A stretch of DNA of 64,000 nucleotides from Maritalea mobilis (GTDB lineage Bacteria; Pseudomonadota; Alphaproteobacteria; Rhizobiales; Devosiaceae), in NCBI RefSeq assembly GCF_004363175.1, contig NZ_SNYR01000001.1, positions 310,001 through 374,000 on the forward strand, in the 5' to 3' direction. The notes beneath the pieces are model-generated. The model did no database searches. It was not told where the DNA came from and worked only from the letters and a program-made list of their open reading frames with translations. This document shows positions 43,604 to 53,475 of this stretch, in pieces (the first letter of the stretch is position 1; each line of letters begins with the position of its first letter). Made by a program: the position numbers and the translations under genes.

Positions 43604-43792
43604 ATATCACGCAACCACAAGACCCACCTTATATATCAATAAATGTTCCATAATATATATTATATGAATTTTGTATATTTGTAGGCTTGTGTATATGTCT
43701 TACGATTGCACGGCAATTTCAGACAATCAAAGGCATCGCTTGTTCTCTTCCAACCGATATGATCAATATACCCAAAAACTTGGTGACCCAAT
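43604..43792. promoter_or_regulatory. AT-rich divergent intergenic region
   Basis: The gap between the GNAT gene and the yciI-like gene is AT-rich and contains the perfect palindrome ATAATATATATTAT at 43650-43663, with several further TATA-like runs on both sides. It should hold the promoters of both divergent units, but no single -35/-10 pair stands out. Confidence 0.35.
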
Positions 43793-44095
43793 ATGTCTTT
43801 CCTGAGCGACACAGCGCATCTGTTTGTCATTGAATTGAGCTACAAAGTTGAGCTGGATAACATCGAGCCTCATTTAGCTGCACATCGCAACTTTCTGGAT
43901 CAATTTTATGCTGATGGAAGTTTTCTCGCATCTGGTGCGAAAGTTCCACGCGATGGCGGTATTATTCTCGCGACTGCTTCATCAAAGGAAGCCGTACAAA
44001 CGATCATTGAACAAGACCCGTTCTACACGCACCAACTCGCTGACTATAAAATAACCGAATTTGTCCCATCCAAAACAGCAGATTGCCTCAAATGA
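43793..44095 (+). CDS. YciI-family protein
   Basis: A 100-residue ferredoxin-like alpha/beta-barrel protein of the YciI family. Conserved residues include HLFVIELSYKVELDNIEPHLAAHRNFLDQFYADG, with the AHR histidine, GAKVPRDGGIILA and the DPFYTHQLADYKITEF block with Asp-Pro-Phe. The biochemical role of the family is poorly known. It overlaps the start of mazG by 4 bases. Confidence 0.9.
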   Translation: MSFLSDTAHLFVIELSYKVELDNIEPHLAAHRNFLDQFYADGSFLASGAKVPRDGGIILATASSKEAVQTIIEQDPFYTHQLADYKITEFVPSKTADCLK

Positions 44096-44913
44096 AACCT
44101 TCCCGCGACATTCAAACGCTCATCGATATTATGGCTCGCTTGCGTGATCCTGATGGCGGCTGCCCTTGGGATTTGGAGCAGAATTTCGACACGATCAAGC
44201 CACACACAATCGAAGAAGCATATGAAGTTGCTGAAGCTATCGAAAATAAAGATTTTGATGAGCTGCGCGATGAACTCGGCGATTTGCTGTTCCAGCCAAT
44301 CTACTATGCGCAAATGGCGCAGGAAGAAAACAAATTCGATTTCGGCGACGTTGTTTATGGCATTTCTGCCAAACTGATCCGCCGGCACCCCCATGTGTTT
44401 GGCGATATAGACACATCTGACCCCGTTGAGGTGAAACGCGTCTGGGATGGCATTAAAGCGCAAGAACGGGCTGAAAAAGCAGCACGGCAAGGTGCAAATG
44501 AAGCCCCAAAAGGTTATTTAGACGACATTCCGCGGGGGCAACCTGCCCTTATGCGGGCCGATAAGCTGGCCAAACGCGCAGCACGCATCGGATTTGATTT
44601 TACAGGGCCAGAGCAAGCCGCAGAAAAACTGCATGAGGAGCTGGCCGAACTTCAGGACGAGATGGCTACAGACGCCCCAAAAGAGCGCCTACATGAAGAG
44701 TTAGGCGACCTATTGTTTGCCGTGGCCTCCCTCGCCCGCAAGCTGAACATCGATCCCGAAACAGCCTTGCAAGATGCAAACGCGAAATTTGTCCGCAGGT
44801 TCAAACACATAGAAAAAGGCGTGGCGGAACAAGGCCAGAAGCTGGATGAAACGGACTTCGAAACCCTGCAAAACCTTTGGGACGAAGCAAGATTGGCCGA
44901 TAAACGGAAGTAG
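44092..44913 (+). CDS. mazG: Nucleoside triphosphate pyrophosphohydrolase MazG
   Basis: A 273-residue enzyme that hydrolyses (d)NTPs to monophosphates. It has two MazG domains, each with an EExxE...ExxD metal site: EEAYEVAEAIE and DELRDELGDLLF in the first, EELAELQDE and HEELGDLLFAVASL in the second. CPWDLEQNFDTIKPHTI near the N-terminus is characteristic. ATG 44092 overlaps the yciI stop as ATGA and was preferred to a TTG at 44083. Confidence 0.95.
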   Translation: MKPSRDIQTLIDIMARLRDPDGGCPWDLEQNFDTIKPHTIEEAYEVAEAIENKDFDELRDELGDLLFQPIYYAQMAQEENKFDFGDVVYGISAKLIRRHPHVFGDIDTSDPVEVKRVWDGIKAQERAEKAARQGANEAPKGYLDDIPRGQPALMRADKLAKRAARIGFDFTGPEQAAEKLHEELAELQDEMATDAPKERLHEELGDLLFAVASLARKLNIDPETALQDANAKFVRRFKHIEKGVAEQGQKLDETDFETLQNLWDEARLADKRK

Positions 44914-44923
44914 AGAACTGCGC

Positions 44924-46300
44924 CTAGTGCATCAGCACATAGGCGCCAAATTCTTCTAAAAAGCCAGACATTTTGTTCTTTGGAATCCGGACTTCATATA
45001 CTGTCGACAACTCATCTTCGCTCGGAAACTGATTTGTCACTTCACCGTTTTCAAACAGCCAATGCGCCTTCCCGGCAGCTTCATGCGGCAGGATAACCCG
45101 TTGAATTCGGCTGGTTTTTGCCAGTGTATCTTCAATCAACGCAATCAAATCATCGATATTTTGCCCGGTAACGGCCGAGACTTCGACAACTGGCACCTCG
45201 CTGCGGTGTTGCGCCCGTGCTTGTACCAATTGTTCTTCGCTGGCTTGGTCAATCTTGTTCCAAACTTCGATAAACGGCACATCCTTTGGCGTCACGCCCA
45301 ATTCCTTCAGCACATCTTCAACATCTTGCGCTTGTGCCAAATGATCGGGGTTGGAAATGTCGCGAACATGCAGCACCAGATGGGCATCAGTCACTTCTTC
45401 CAGCGTAGACCGGAACGCAGCCACAAGATCCGTTGGCAAATCCGCGATAAAACCAACAGTGTCTGAAAACACGACTTCACGCTTATGCGGCAAAATCCGA
45501 CGGCGTACTGTTGTGTCCAATGTGGCAAACAACATGTCTGCCTCTTTCGCACTTGCGCCAGTCAAACAATTGAACAGGGTCGATTTGCCAGCATTGGTGT
45601 AGCCTACCAAAGAGATAATTGGATGCGGCACCACTTTGCGGGCTTTGCGCTGCTCAGTGCGGGTTTTCTTCACCTTATCCAGCCGTTGGGTCAAAAGCGT
45701 AATGCGCTCTTGCAATTGCCGGCGGTCAGCCTCGATCTGTGTTTCCCCTGGGCCACCAACAAAGCCCAAACCACCACGCTGCCGTTCCAAGTGGGTCCAT
45801 GAACGCACCAAACGGCCTTTTTGATAGTTGAGGTGGGCAAGTTCCACTTGCAGCACCCCTTCCCGCGTTGCAGCGCGCTCGCCAAAAATTTCAAGGATAA
45901 GTGCCGTCCGGTCCAACACTTTTGCGCCGGTTTGTTTTTCCAAATTGCGCTGTTGAATGGGCGAAAGTTGGCAATCAAGCAGTAAAAGCTTGATTTTGTC
46001 TTCCTTCACCGTCGCGGCAATATTTTCGACATGCCCACCACCAATAAAGGTTGCTGGCTTAATCTCCCGCACGGAAACAACGCTCGAATGCACAATCTCA
46101 AGATTGATCGCAGCCGCAAGACCTTCAAATTCGGCCTGCCGCGCATCTATTGTCCGTCGATTGGGTTGTCGTGTGATATCTGGCGTAACCAGCATTGCAC
46201 GTGTTGCTGCAGCGCGCCGATCAATGAATGATTTCGGGCCGCGCGCAAACTCAACACCTTCCTGCTGATCAGTCAGGTGTTCGTCTTTTGATTTACTCAA
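44924..46300 (-). CDS. hflX: Ribosome-associated GTPase HflX
   Basis: A 458-residue GTPase that rescues stalled or heat-damaged ribosomes. The N-terminal HflX domain includes LLLLDCQLSPIQQRNLEKQTGAKVLDRTALILEIF and GGLGFVGGPGETQIEADRR. G motifs: GYTNAGKSTLFN (G1), FSDTVGFI (G3) and EVWNKID (G4). A C-terminal ferredoxin-like region ends in EEFGAYVLMH. It begins 17 bases after hfq, the standard hfq-hflX pairing, and converges on mazG. Confidence 0.95.
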   Translation of the reverse strand: MSKSKDEHLTDQQEGVEFARGPKSFIDRRAAATRAMLVTPDITRQPNRRTIDARQAEFEGLAAAINLEIVHSSVVSVREIKPATFIGGGHVENIAATVKEDKIKLLLLDCQLSPIQQRNLEKQTGAKVLDRTALILEIFGERAATREGVLQVELAHLNYQKGRLVRSWTHLERQRGGLGFVGGPGETQIEADRRQLQERITLLTQRLDKVKKTRTEQRKARKVVPHPIISLVGYTNAGKSTLFNCLTGASAKEADMLFATLDTTVRRRILPHKREVVFSDTVGFIADLPTDLVAAFRSTLEEVTDAHLVLHVRDISNPDHLAQAQDVEDVLKELGVTPKDVPFIEVWNKIDQASEEQLVQARAQHRSEVPVVEVSAVTGQNIDDLIALIEDTLAKTSRIQRVILPHEAAGKAHWLFENGEVTNQFPSEDELSTVYEVRIPKNKMSGFLEEFGAYVLMH

Positions 46301-46317
46301 CTCTTTACCTGTTGATC

Positions 46318-46566
46318 TTAGTTTTTGTCCGTATTTTCTGGATCAAAAAGCTGAACAGGCGCACCAGGCATGATGGTCGAGATTGCATGTTTGTAAACGA
46401 GCTGCGATTGCGCTTCACGTCTTAGCAACAAGCAAAAATTGTCAAACCAGGTGATGACACCTTGCAGCTTCACCCCGTTCACCAGAAACACTGTTACGGG
46501 GATTTTGTTCTTACGCACATTGTTGAGAAAAGAATCTTGCAGATTTTGGCTTTTATCGTTGGGCAT
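46318..46566 (-). CDS. hfq: RNA chaperone Hfq
   Basis: An 82-residue Sm-like protein that pairs small RNAs with mRNAs. Sm1 is [31 protein letters not shown]-type and Sm2 is the canonical [10 protein letters not shown]. The C-terminal tail is short, as usual in alphaproteobacteria. The start is ATG 46566 ([10 protein letters not shown]); the frame open to 46629 is not used. hflX follows directly. Confidence 0.96.
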   Translation of the reverse strand: MPNDKSQNLQDSFLNNVRKNKIPVTVFLVNGVKLQGVITWFDNFCLLLRREAQSQLVYKHAISTIMPGAPVQLFDPENTDKN

Positions 46567-46718
46567 TTGGGCCTCTTTTTTAAACGGTGCTAACGCGCAA
46601 CTCAAAGTCAGTACCGTGATTGATGCCACTTTTTAAGGATGATACGCACCTTTAAAATGGTCTATATGTTCTAATGCCACGCATTACTACTCGTTGCGGC
46701 ACGTGCTTTTATTACGGG

Positions 46719-48146
46719 CTACTGCCGCAGCAAATTTGCGATTGCTGCAAAGATGATCAAAATTTCAACTCGCCCTGCAAATGCAAATATAGTCATAAGT
46801 ATAAGGGCTTGTCTACTGTGTTCCACATCGTTGGCCAGGCCAAACTCCACCAAAGAGGCAATTGAATTCAAGCTGCCCACCGCCAAAGAGAAGGCTGCCG
46901 CAAAATCATAGCCCATGGCAGAAAACGCCATCAGCGCTATGCTGAGCGACAAAATGAACAGGAAGAAATAGCTCCAAACTGCTTTCACATTTTTCGCATC
47001 AAGGCTTTTGCCACCAATTTTAATATTGGCCAAAACAGCGTGTGGAAAAACCAATTGCCGGGCCTGATTGATGGATTGCTCCAACATTGTGCCCAGCCGG
47101 TGCAACGAGATACCACCCGCCGTCGAATAGGTCGTTGCACCACCAATGGCCAGCATCCATGCAAGGGTAAGCGGCACCCCGCTCCCCAAATTTTCATTGT
47201 GCAAAATGCCAGTCGTGGTCATCAAAGCCGCAACGTCAAAAAAGTTCGCCAGCAATGTTGGATGATTTCCCGCACCAAACAGCACAGACTGGAAGGCAAA
47301 AAGCAAAATGGCGGTGATGCACACCAAGGCCACAAGTGCCATGCTCTCACGATGTTCTTTCAACAAATCAAACCGCCGATTCACAACCGTTTTATGCCAA
47401 ATGATTGACGTGCCCCCAATCAACATAAAAATGATCAACGTGATCTCAGCGCTGTAATTGTTGAAAATCGAACCGCCAGAGAGCGTTGGCAAAAATCCGT
47501 TGGTCGACATGCTCGCCAGCGACGCCAGCATGGCAGTGAGCGGCCGCACCCCTTGCATCAAAAGCAGCAAGAAACAGGTGAAGGTTAGCGTTGCGTATGG
47601 CACAGCGATTTCAGCAAATGTGCGCAACAATTTAGGGCTTCCACTGGTGTTGCCGTGCAGCACAAACCGCAAATCGCGGTTCGGCAATCCACCAACCTGA
47701 AACGGCGCAAGGATGTAAATAATCATCACGAGGGTCAAAAAACCGCCATACCAGCCCAGAATGCCCCGATAAGCCGCCATCGCGCTGCTGATGCTATTCT
47801 CCGGCCTGTGAGTGACACCTAGTGTGGTGGCCGCCGAAACAGAATCTGCGACCGCCAAATCCAACATCTGCCCTTCAATGATCAGGAACGGCAACGTCCC
47901 CACAAAGCAAAGGGCCAGCCACACAATCACGGACAGCAAAAACATCTCGCCACGACGCAATCTTTGCACTTTCTGATAAAGCGCCAAAATCAGGCCGCCA
48001 GACAGCAGGAACAAGGCAACAGCGATCAATGCAAAACCTTCAACGGCCACCCAATCGCCGCCAAGCGCCGCCACAATAAGCGGCACCATCAGGCAAAGCG
48101 ATAGGCCCAGAACGATAATGGCGGCAAATACGATGATGGTTTGCAT
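46719..48146 (-). CDS. trkH: TrkH-family potassium uptake protein
   Basis: A 475-residue integral membrane protein forming the K+ channel of the Trk system. About ten hydrophobic segments are visible, with pore-region glycines in VSAATTLGVT, STNGFLPT, TTTGILHNENLG and GSLNSIA contexts. It lies 29 bases downstream of trkA, its gating subunit, on the same strand, so both are probably co-expressed. The remaining gap to hfq (46567-46718) shows nothing notable. Confidence 0.92.
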   Translation of the reverse strand: MQTIIVFAAIIVLGLSLCLMVPLIVAALGGDWVAVEGFALIAVALFLLSGGLILALYQKVQRLRRGEMFLLSVIVWLALCFVGTLPFLIIEGQMLDLAVADSVSAATTLGVTHRPENSISSAMAAYRGILGWYGGFLTLVMIIYILAPFQVGGLPNRDLRFVLHGNTSGSPKLLRTFAEIAVPYATLTFTCFLLLLMQGVRPLTAMLASLASMSTNGFLPTLSGGSIFNNYSAEITLIIFMLIGGTSIIWHKTVVNRRFDLLKEHRESMALVALVCITAILLFAFQSVLFGAGNHPTLLANFFDVAALMTTTGILHNENLGSGVPLTLAWMLAIGGATTYSTAGGISLHRLGTMLEQSINQARQLVFPHAVLANIKIGGKSLDAKNVKAVWSYFFLFILSLSIALMAFSAMGYDFAAAFSLAVGSLNSIASLVEFGLANDVEHSRQALILMTIFAFAGRVEILIIFAAIANLLRQ

Positions 48147-48175
48147 GGGCTGCTTACTGGCGCGAGGTCAGCTCC

Positions 48176-49552
48176 CTAGAAGAAGTCGATGCTGACGCGG
48201 AACATTTGTTCCACTTTGCGCACCGATTTCGCTAGAGCGAACACAATCACCAAATCACCCGCTTCAATGCGTGTGTCCCCATTGGGCATATGCACTTCGC
48301 CGCCACGGATAATCGCGCCAATGCGCACCCCTTCCCCAAACTTAAATTCTTTAAGGGGGTTGCCTACAAGCGGTGAGGTTTCTAGCGCTTCGGCCTCAAG
48401 CAATTCTGCCGCGCCATTGTAAAGCGAATAAACGCCGCGAATGCGCCCCCGCCGCACATGGCGCAGAATTTTTGACACGGTGGCCGCACGCGGGTTCAAA
48501 AACGCATCAACGTTCAACCGACGGGCAAAGCGCGGATATTGAGCCTGATTGACCAAAGCAATGGTGGTGGCCCCACCCATCTCGCTGGCCAAGACACACG
48601 ACAAGATATTCGTTTCATCATCATTGGTAAGGCCAAGGAACATTTGGCACTGCTCAATGCCCACTTCCCGCATGATCTCGTCATTCAGCGTAGAGCCATA
48701 AACAACAATGGATTTCTCAAGATTTTCTGCGGCTTGCTGCGCTTTTTCCCGGTTGGTTTCAATCAACCGCACAGAAATGCCATCCCGGCTCTCTTCCAAT
48801 CGACGCGCAACATATTGACCCACATTGCCCGCCCCAGCGATCACCACCTTGTCAGGCAATTCTTCCTTACGGCCAAACATGGACAAAACGCGGTTCACTT
48901 GATCTTTCGCCACGCTCACAATGGCCTCATCGCCAGCCATCATAAAATCATTGGATTTCAGCGCCAGCATTTCGCCATCTCGAATCACGCCCATCACCAT
49001 AGCCTGAAGGTTTGGGAACAATTCAGTCAGTTGATGCAATGGCGTATCGATAATCGCGCAATCTTCGGCCACCGGCACGCTGAGCACCAAAACCTGATCA
49101 TCATCAAACGACACAATGTCGCTCGCACCGGGATAAGCCATGCGCTGCAAAATCAACTCACCGACCTCGACTTCGGGTGAAATAATCACATCAATCGGCA
49201 GATGGTCACGGGCAAATAGATTAGAAAATTCGGAACGGAGATAGTTCTGCGCCCGAATCCGTGCAATGCGGATCGGCACATCAAAAATAGAGTGTGCCAC
49301 TTGGCAGGCGGTCATATTGACCTCGTCCACCTGCGTCACCGCAATCAGCATATCGGCTTCGCGCGCGCCCGCTTGCGCCAAAATTTCAGGGTGTGACCCG
49401 TGGCCGTGAATGCCACGCGCGTCAAGCGTATCCCGCACCCGCTGCACCAACTCCGCATTGCTGTCGATAACAGTGACTTCAATGCCTTCTTGCGACAAAC
49501 GCTCGGCAATGCCGTAGCCAACTTGCCCTGCACCGGAAATGATCACGCGCAT
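48176..49552 (-). CDS. trkA: Trk potassium transporter NAD-binding subunit TrkA
   Basis: A 458-residue cytoplasmic gating protein with two RCK units. The first Rossmann motif is VIISGAGQVGYGIAERL (residues 3-19), the second is VVIAGAGNVGQYVARRL at about 233, and each is followed by a TrkA-C domain (regions with VMGVIRDGEMLAL and RIGAIIRGGEVHMPNGDTRIEAGD). ATG 49552 follows AAAGGGC; the extension to 49606 is not needed. It lies between ntrX and trkH. Confidence 0.95.
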   Translation of the reverse strand: MRVIISGAGQVGYGIAERLSQEGIEVTVIDSNAELVQRVRDTLDARGIHGHGSHPEILAQAGAREADMLIAVTQVDEVNMTACQVAHSIFDVPIRIARIRAQNYLRSEFSNLFARDHLPIDVIISPEVEVGELILQRMAYPGASDIVSFDDDQVLVLSVPVAEDCAIIDTPLHQLTELFPNLQAMVMGVIRDGEMLALKSNDFMMAGDEAIVSVAKDQVNRVLSMFGRKEELPDKVVIAGAGNVGQYVARRLEESRDGISVRLIETNREKAQQAAENLEKSIVVYGSTLNDEIMREVGIEQCQMFLGLTNDDETNILSCVLASEMGGATTIALVNQAQYPRFARRLNVDAFLNPRAATVSKILRHVRRGRIRGVYSLYNGAAELLEAEALETSPLVGNPLKEFKFGEGVRIGAIIRGGEVHMPNGDTRIEAGDLVIVFALAKSVRKVEQMFRVSIDFF

Positions 49553-49644
49553 AGAATAGCCCTTTTGCTCATTCAGCTTGCCTATGTGTGCCGCGATGCG
49601 CGGCAAAATACAAGCCCCAGCGAAAAAGCATATAGATTAGGCGA

Positions 49645-51024
49645 TCACAATCCCAATGATTTTAGTTTGCGGTGCAGCGCACTTCGCTCCATGCCCACAA
49701 ATTCTGCGGTTTTTGAGATGTTACCACCAAAGCGTTCAATCTGTGCGGTCAAATATTGCCGTTCAAAAACCTCACGCGCTTCACGCAAAGGCAACGACAT
49801 TAGGTGCGCGCTCGATTCGTCATCACCAACGGTTGGCAGCACTTCGCCAATATCATTCGGCAACATGGTGGCGGTAATCTCACCATTCTCAGGCAAATTA
49901 TCCCGATGCAAAATAATCAACCGTTCCAGTGAGTTACGCAATTGCCGCGCATTACCAGGCCATTCCTGCGCCTGCAGCACGGCCATCGCATCATCTGCCA
50001 CAGTCAAGCTTTTCATATTGTGACTTTGGGCAATAATATGCAGCAATTGCTTCACAAGCGGCGGAATATCTTCACGCCTCTCTTTCAAAGCAGGCACATT
50101 CAGCGGAATAACAGCTAAACGGTGGAACAAATCACTGCGGAACCGCTGCGCTTCAACCATCTGCTTGATGTTTGACGAGCAAGATGAAATCACCCGCACA
50201 TCCACCTTCACATCATGTTCGCCATTCACCCGTTGAAACTTGTTTTCAACCAGAGCACGCAACAAATTGGTTTGAATGTCTGATGGCAAGAATTCAATTT
50301 CGGACAAGAATAGTGTGCCGCCATGAGCGCGTTCAAAAGCGCCACTCACAATGGTTTTGCCACCATCGCTCAGCACCTCTTTGCCAAACAAGGTTTCTGC
50401 CATCTCTTCCACATTGAGCATGGCGAGTTTTACCTCGATAAACGGCCCTTCCCCACGGTGTGACTGATCATGCAACTGACGCGCACAAAGCCCTTTGCCT
50501 GTGCCTGCTGGCCCAGCAAAAAATACACGCGAGTTAGTCGGCGCGCAGCGTTCAATTTGGGTGCGAATGTTCGCCAAGGCGGAAGATTGCCCCACAAGCT
50601 GCGTATGCGCCACGCCAGAACGCTGGCGCAAATCTTCCACTTCAGATTTAAGTCGATCCGTCTCCATGGCCCGTTTGGCCACCAGCAACAACCGATCCAT
50701 CTTGAAGGGCTTTTCAATATAGTCATACGCGCCGCGACGAATGGCCGAAACGGCTGTTTCCACATTGCCGTGACCAGAAATCATCACCACAGGCAAATCG
50801 CTGTGCCGCTCCATCAGCGCATCGAGCAATTGCAACCCGTCCAAACGCGAACCTTGCATCCAAATATCTAGAAACACCAAATTCGGCCGACGGCCTTCAA
50901 TCGCCTGCAATGCCGAGTCAGCATCGTGCGCTACGCGTGTTTCATATCCTTCATCTTCCAAAATACCCGCAATAAGCTCGCGAATATCCTCCTCATCATC
51001 CACGATGAGCACATCCAGTGCCAT
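49645..51024 (-). CDS. ntrX: Nitrogen regulation response regulator NtrX
   Basis: A 459-residue response regulator: receiver domain with phospho-acceptor Asp in LVFLDIWMQGS (about residue 53), AAA+ domain with Walker A FAGPAGTGKGLCARQ and Walker B GGTLFLSEIEFLP, and a C-terminal Fis-type helix-turn-helix (ISKTAEFVGMERSALHRKLKSLGL). The GAFTGA loop needed to contact sigma-54 is replaced by VSGAFERAHGG, as known for alphaproteobacterial NtrX, so it probably does not activate sigma-54 promoters. Its ATG overlaps the ntrY stop (TAATG). Confidence 0.95.
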   Translation of the reverse strand: MALDVLIVDDEEDIRELIAGILEDEGYETRVAHDADSALQAIEGRRPNLVFLDIWMQGSRLDGLQLLDALMERHSDLPVVMISGHGNVETAVSAIRRGAYDYIEKPFKMDRLLLVAKRAMETDRLKSEVEDLRQRSGVAHTQLVGQSSALANIRTQIERCAPTNSRVFFAGPAGTGKGLCARQLHDQSHRGEGPFIEVKLAMLNVEEMAETLFGKEVLSDGGKTIVSGAFERAHGGTLFLSEIEFLPSDIQTNLLRALVENKFQRVNGEHDVKVDVRVISSCSSNIKQMVEAQRFRSDLFHRLAVIPLNVPALKERREDIPPLVKQLLHIIAQSHNMKSLTVADDAMAVLQAQEWPGNARQLRNSLERLIILHRDNLPENGEITATMLPNDIGEVLPTVGDDESSAHLMSLPLREAREVFERQYLTAQIERFGGNISKTAEFVGMERSALHRKLKSLGL

Positions 51025-53330
51025 TAGGCTGTTCCCTTCAGTTTTTGATCAGTTGGTTCGGTTTGACCAATGACAAGCGGTTTGTTCGTTTTTTCAGGCG
51101 AGTTTGTGGCAAGAGCGTTGCTTTGATCACCTTTTTGCATTTTTGGCAGCGTAAAGGCAAAAACAGCTCCCACGCGCCCATGTTCATCAGGGGCCGCATC
51201 AAACAGTTCAACGCGCCCATTATGCTGTTCTACAATCTTGGAGACGATGGCGAGGCCAAGTCCAGTGCCCTTTTCACGCGTCGTGTTATAGGGCTCCAGC
51301 AGGCGCATGCGGTTTTCTTTTGGCCACCCTTTGCCATTGTCGCTAACCGTGACCTGATATTCGTCGCCCAAATCCTTCACCCCGACATAGATCGTCGGGT
51401 CTTGAATATCGCCGATTTCACCTTCGATGGATTCGGCAGCATTTTTGATCAAATTGGTCAAAACCTGAGACATCAATCGATCATCAAACTGCGCCAGCAG
51501 GTCACCATCTGGAATTTTGGTGTGTAACGCGATTTCAGGATGCCGCACCCCTTCGCTAAACACTGCCTGTCGCACCGTTTCGCCCAAATCTGCCTGCGCA
51601 AAGCTGGCAGACGGCATGCGGGCAAATGTGGAGAATTCATCCACCATCCGACCAATGTCGCCCACTTGCCGAACGATTGTGTTGGTGCATTTGTCAAACA
51701 CCTCATAATCATCGGCAAGTTTGTCTTTATACCGCCGCCGCAAACGCTCGGCTGACAGCTGAATAGGTGTAAGCGGGTTCTTGATCTCGTGTGCAATCCG
51801 CCGCGCCACATCGGCCCAAACACTGGTTCGCTGCGCCGCAATCAAGTCCGAAATATCATCCAGCGTAATCACATAGCCTTTTGAACTATCAATCGTGCCC
51901 TCACGCGTAATCCGCACCTGATATGTCCGCTCTTCACCCTGACGGTTTTTCAAAACAATCTGTTCTTGAATTTGTCCCGTCTTATTGCTCTGCGCCTGAT
52001 CAAAAATTTCGCCCAGCTCAAGCGCAATATCCCGCAAAGACGCGCCAATCAGCTCTTTCTCATCGGATTCAAAGATCGACGATGCGCGCCCGTTCACAAT
52101 GGACACATGCCCTTCCGGGTCGAGGCCAATAATACCTGCAGAAACCCCTTCAAGCACTGCCTCGGTAAACTGACGGCGCTGGTCGATGGTTTCGTTGGCC
52201 GAAATCAGCGCCCCATGCTGCTCGGACAATTGCGATGTCATGCGGTTAAAACGTGCAGAGAGATCGCGCATATCCCCTGTTGTGCCTTTGGTCGGCACCC
52301 GCACATTCAAGTCGCCTGTTGAAATGCGGTTGGACGCAATCATCAAATTCCGGATAGGCGCAACTAGGCGGTTAGCCAAATAGATGCCGACCCAAACCGC
52401 GGCCAAAAGCACAACAATCGCCAAGCCAATATACATGATGGCAAAAGTGATCTGGAACACGACTCGGTTCGATTCATATTCCCGATATTCATTCACATTC
52501 TGCTCGGACAAGCGCATATATTCCAGCACTTCAGGGTCAACGCCCCGCGCCACAAACAAATAATGATTGGGATAATTGTCCAGCTTGATCACGCCGCCCA
52601 CAAAAGAGAATTTCTGCCCCGGGCGGATCAATTCAATCGTCTGCTCATCAACGCCGACCAACAGATTTTCCGGTAGTTGCGGCGGTGTTGTCACCACACT
52701 GATTTGAGCACGTTCCACAATTTCCTGATTACCATCAAGAATGTAGACATATGGCAGCGAGCGGATTTGCGCCAAAGTGGTCAAAATCCGCCGATAATTC
52801 TCACGGTTTTCATCAAATACATCTGAAACACGCTCTAGCTCGCCAGAAATGCCGATAATATCGTTGCGCAACACATTGGCATGTTCCTGCAAATAGGATT
52901 GAGCAACCTGCTGCGAACTCTCCACCATTGCGCGTGAACGTTCGGAAAACCAATGGTCCAACCCCTGATTCAGCGCAAAGGTCGCAATCATCGCAACGAT
53001 AAATGCCGGCACGGCCGCGGCCAATGCAAACATGCCAACCAGGCGCACATGCAAGCCGGAACCCGCTTGCTTTGAAACACGGGCGCGGATCAGCAAAAAG
53101 CCTTCGGTGATCAGCAATGCAATCACCAAAACAACCAACACCGCATTGACCAACCAGATGATCGCCCAAACATTTGGCTCTGGCTCAATAGAAGTGGCGC
53201 CTGTGAGAATCATGAAGGAGGCCACGGCACTCACAACAGAGGCCAACACCAAAACCACACCAAAAATGCGCAGCGCACTATTCTGCCGCAGCGACAATTG
53301 CTTGATTTTTGGGTGGGTAGTTTCGTTCAC
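51024..53330 (-). CDS. ntrY: Sensor histidine kinase NtrY
   Basis: A 768-residue membrane kinase. Three N-terminal membrane segments (about residues 20-42, 52-76 and 90-112) precede a periplasmic sensory region. A fourth segment (about 290-315) leads into a HAMP domain, a PAS domain (VLEGVSAGIIGLDPEGHVSIVN), the His-phosphotransfer region [22 protein letters not shown], and an ATPase domain with NLIKNAAESI, DNGKGWP and GTGLGLAIV. It partners NtrX and in related bacteria responds to nitrogen or redox state. The gap to ntrC (53331-53475) should contain its promoter. Confidence 0.95.
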   Translation of the reverse strand: MNETTHPKIKQLSLRQNSALRIFGVVLVLASVVSAVASFMILTGATSIEPEPNVWAIIWLVNAVLVVLVIALLITEGFLLIRARVSKQAGSGLHVRLVGMFALAAAVPAFIVAMIATFALNQGLDHWFSERSRAMVESSQQVAQSYLQEHANVLRNDIIGISGELERVSDVFDENRENYRRILTTLAQIRSLPYVYILDGNQEIVERAQISVVTTPPQLPENLLVGVDEQTIELIRPGQKFSFVGGVIKLDNYPNHYLFVARGVDPEVLEYMRLSEQNVNEYREYESNRVVFQITFAIMYIGLAIVVLLAAVWVGIYLANRLVAPIRNLMIASNRISTGDLNVRVPTKGTTGDMRDLSARFNRMTSQLSEQHGALISANETIDQRRQFTEAVLEGVSAGIIGLDPEGHVSIVNGRASSIFESDEKELIGASLRDIALELGEIFDQAQSNKTGQIQEQIVLKNRQGEERTYQVRITREGTIDSSKGYVITLDDISDLIAAQRTSVWADVARRIAHEIKNPLTPIQLSAERLRRRYKDKLADDYEVFDKCTNTIVRQVGDIGRMVDEFSTFARMPSASFAQADLGETVRQAVFSEGVRHPEIALHTKIPDGDLLAQFDDRLMSQVLTNLIKNAAESIEGEIGDIQDPTIYVGVKDLGDEYQVTVSDNGKGWPKENRMRLLEPYNTTREKGTGLGLAIVSKIVEQHNGRVELFDAAPDEHGRVGAVFAFTLPKMQKGDQSNALATNSPEKTNKPLVIGQTEPTDQKLKGTA

Positions 53331-53475
53331 AACCAGCGACCTAAGCGTTACAAATTGATCAATAAGTTCATGCGCATTAGCGCACCAATGCGTTTAAACT
53401 GTGACATATTTATCAATAAGTTGGCGCAAAAGCCCCGGCGAGGCAATAGGCTTGTGGCAAAAATGTTACAGCGAC

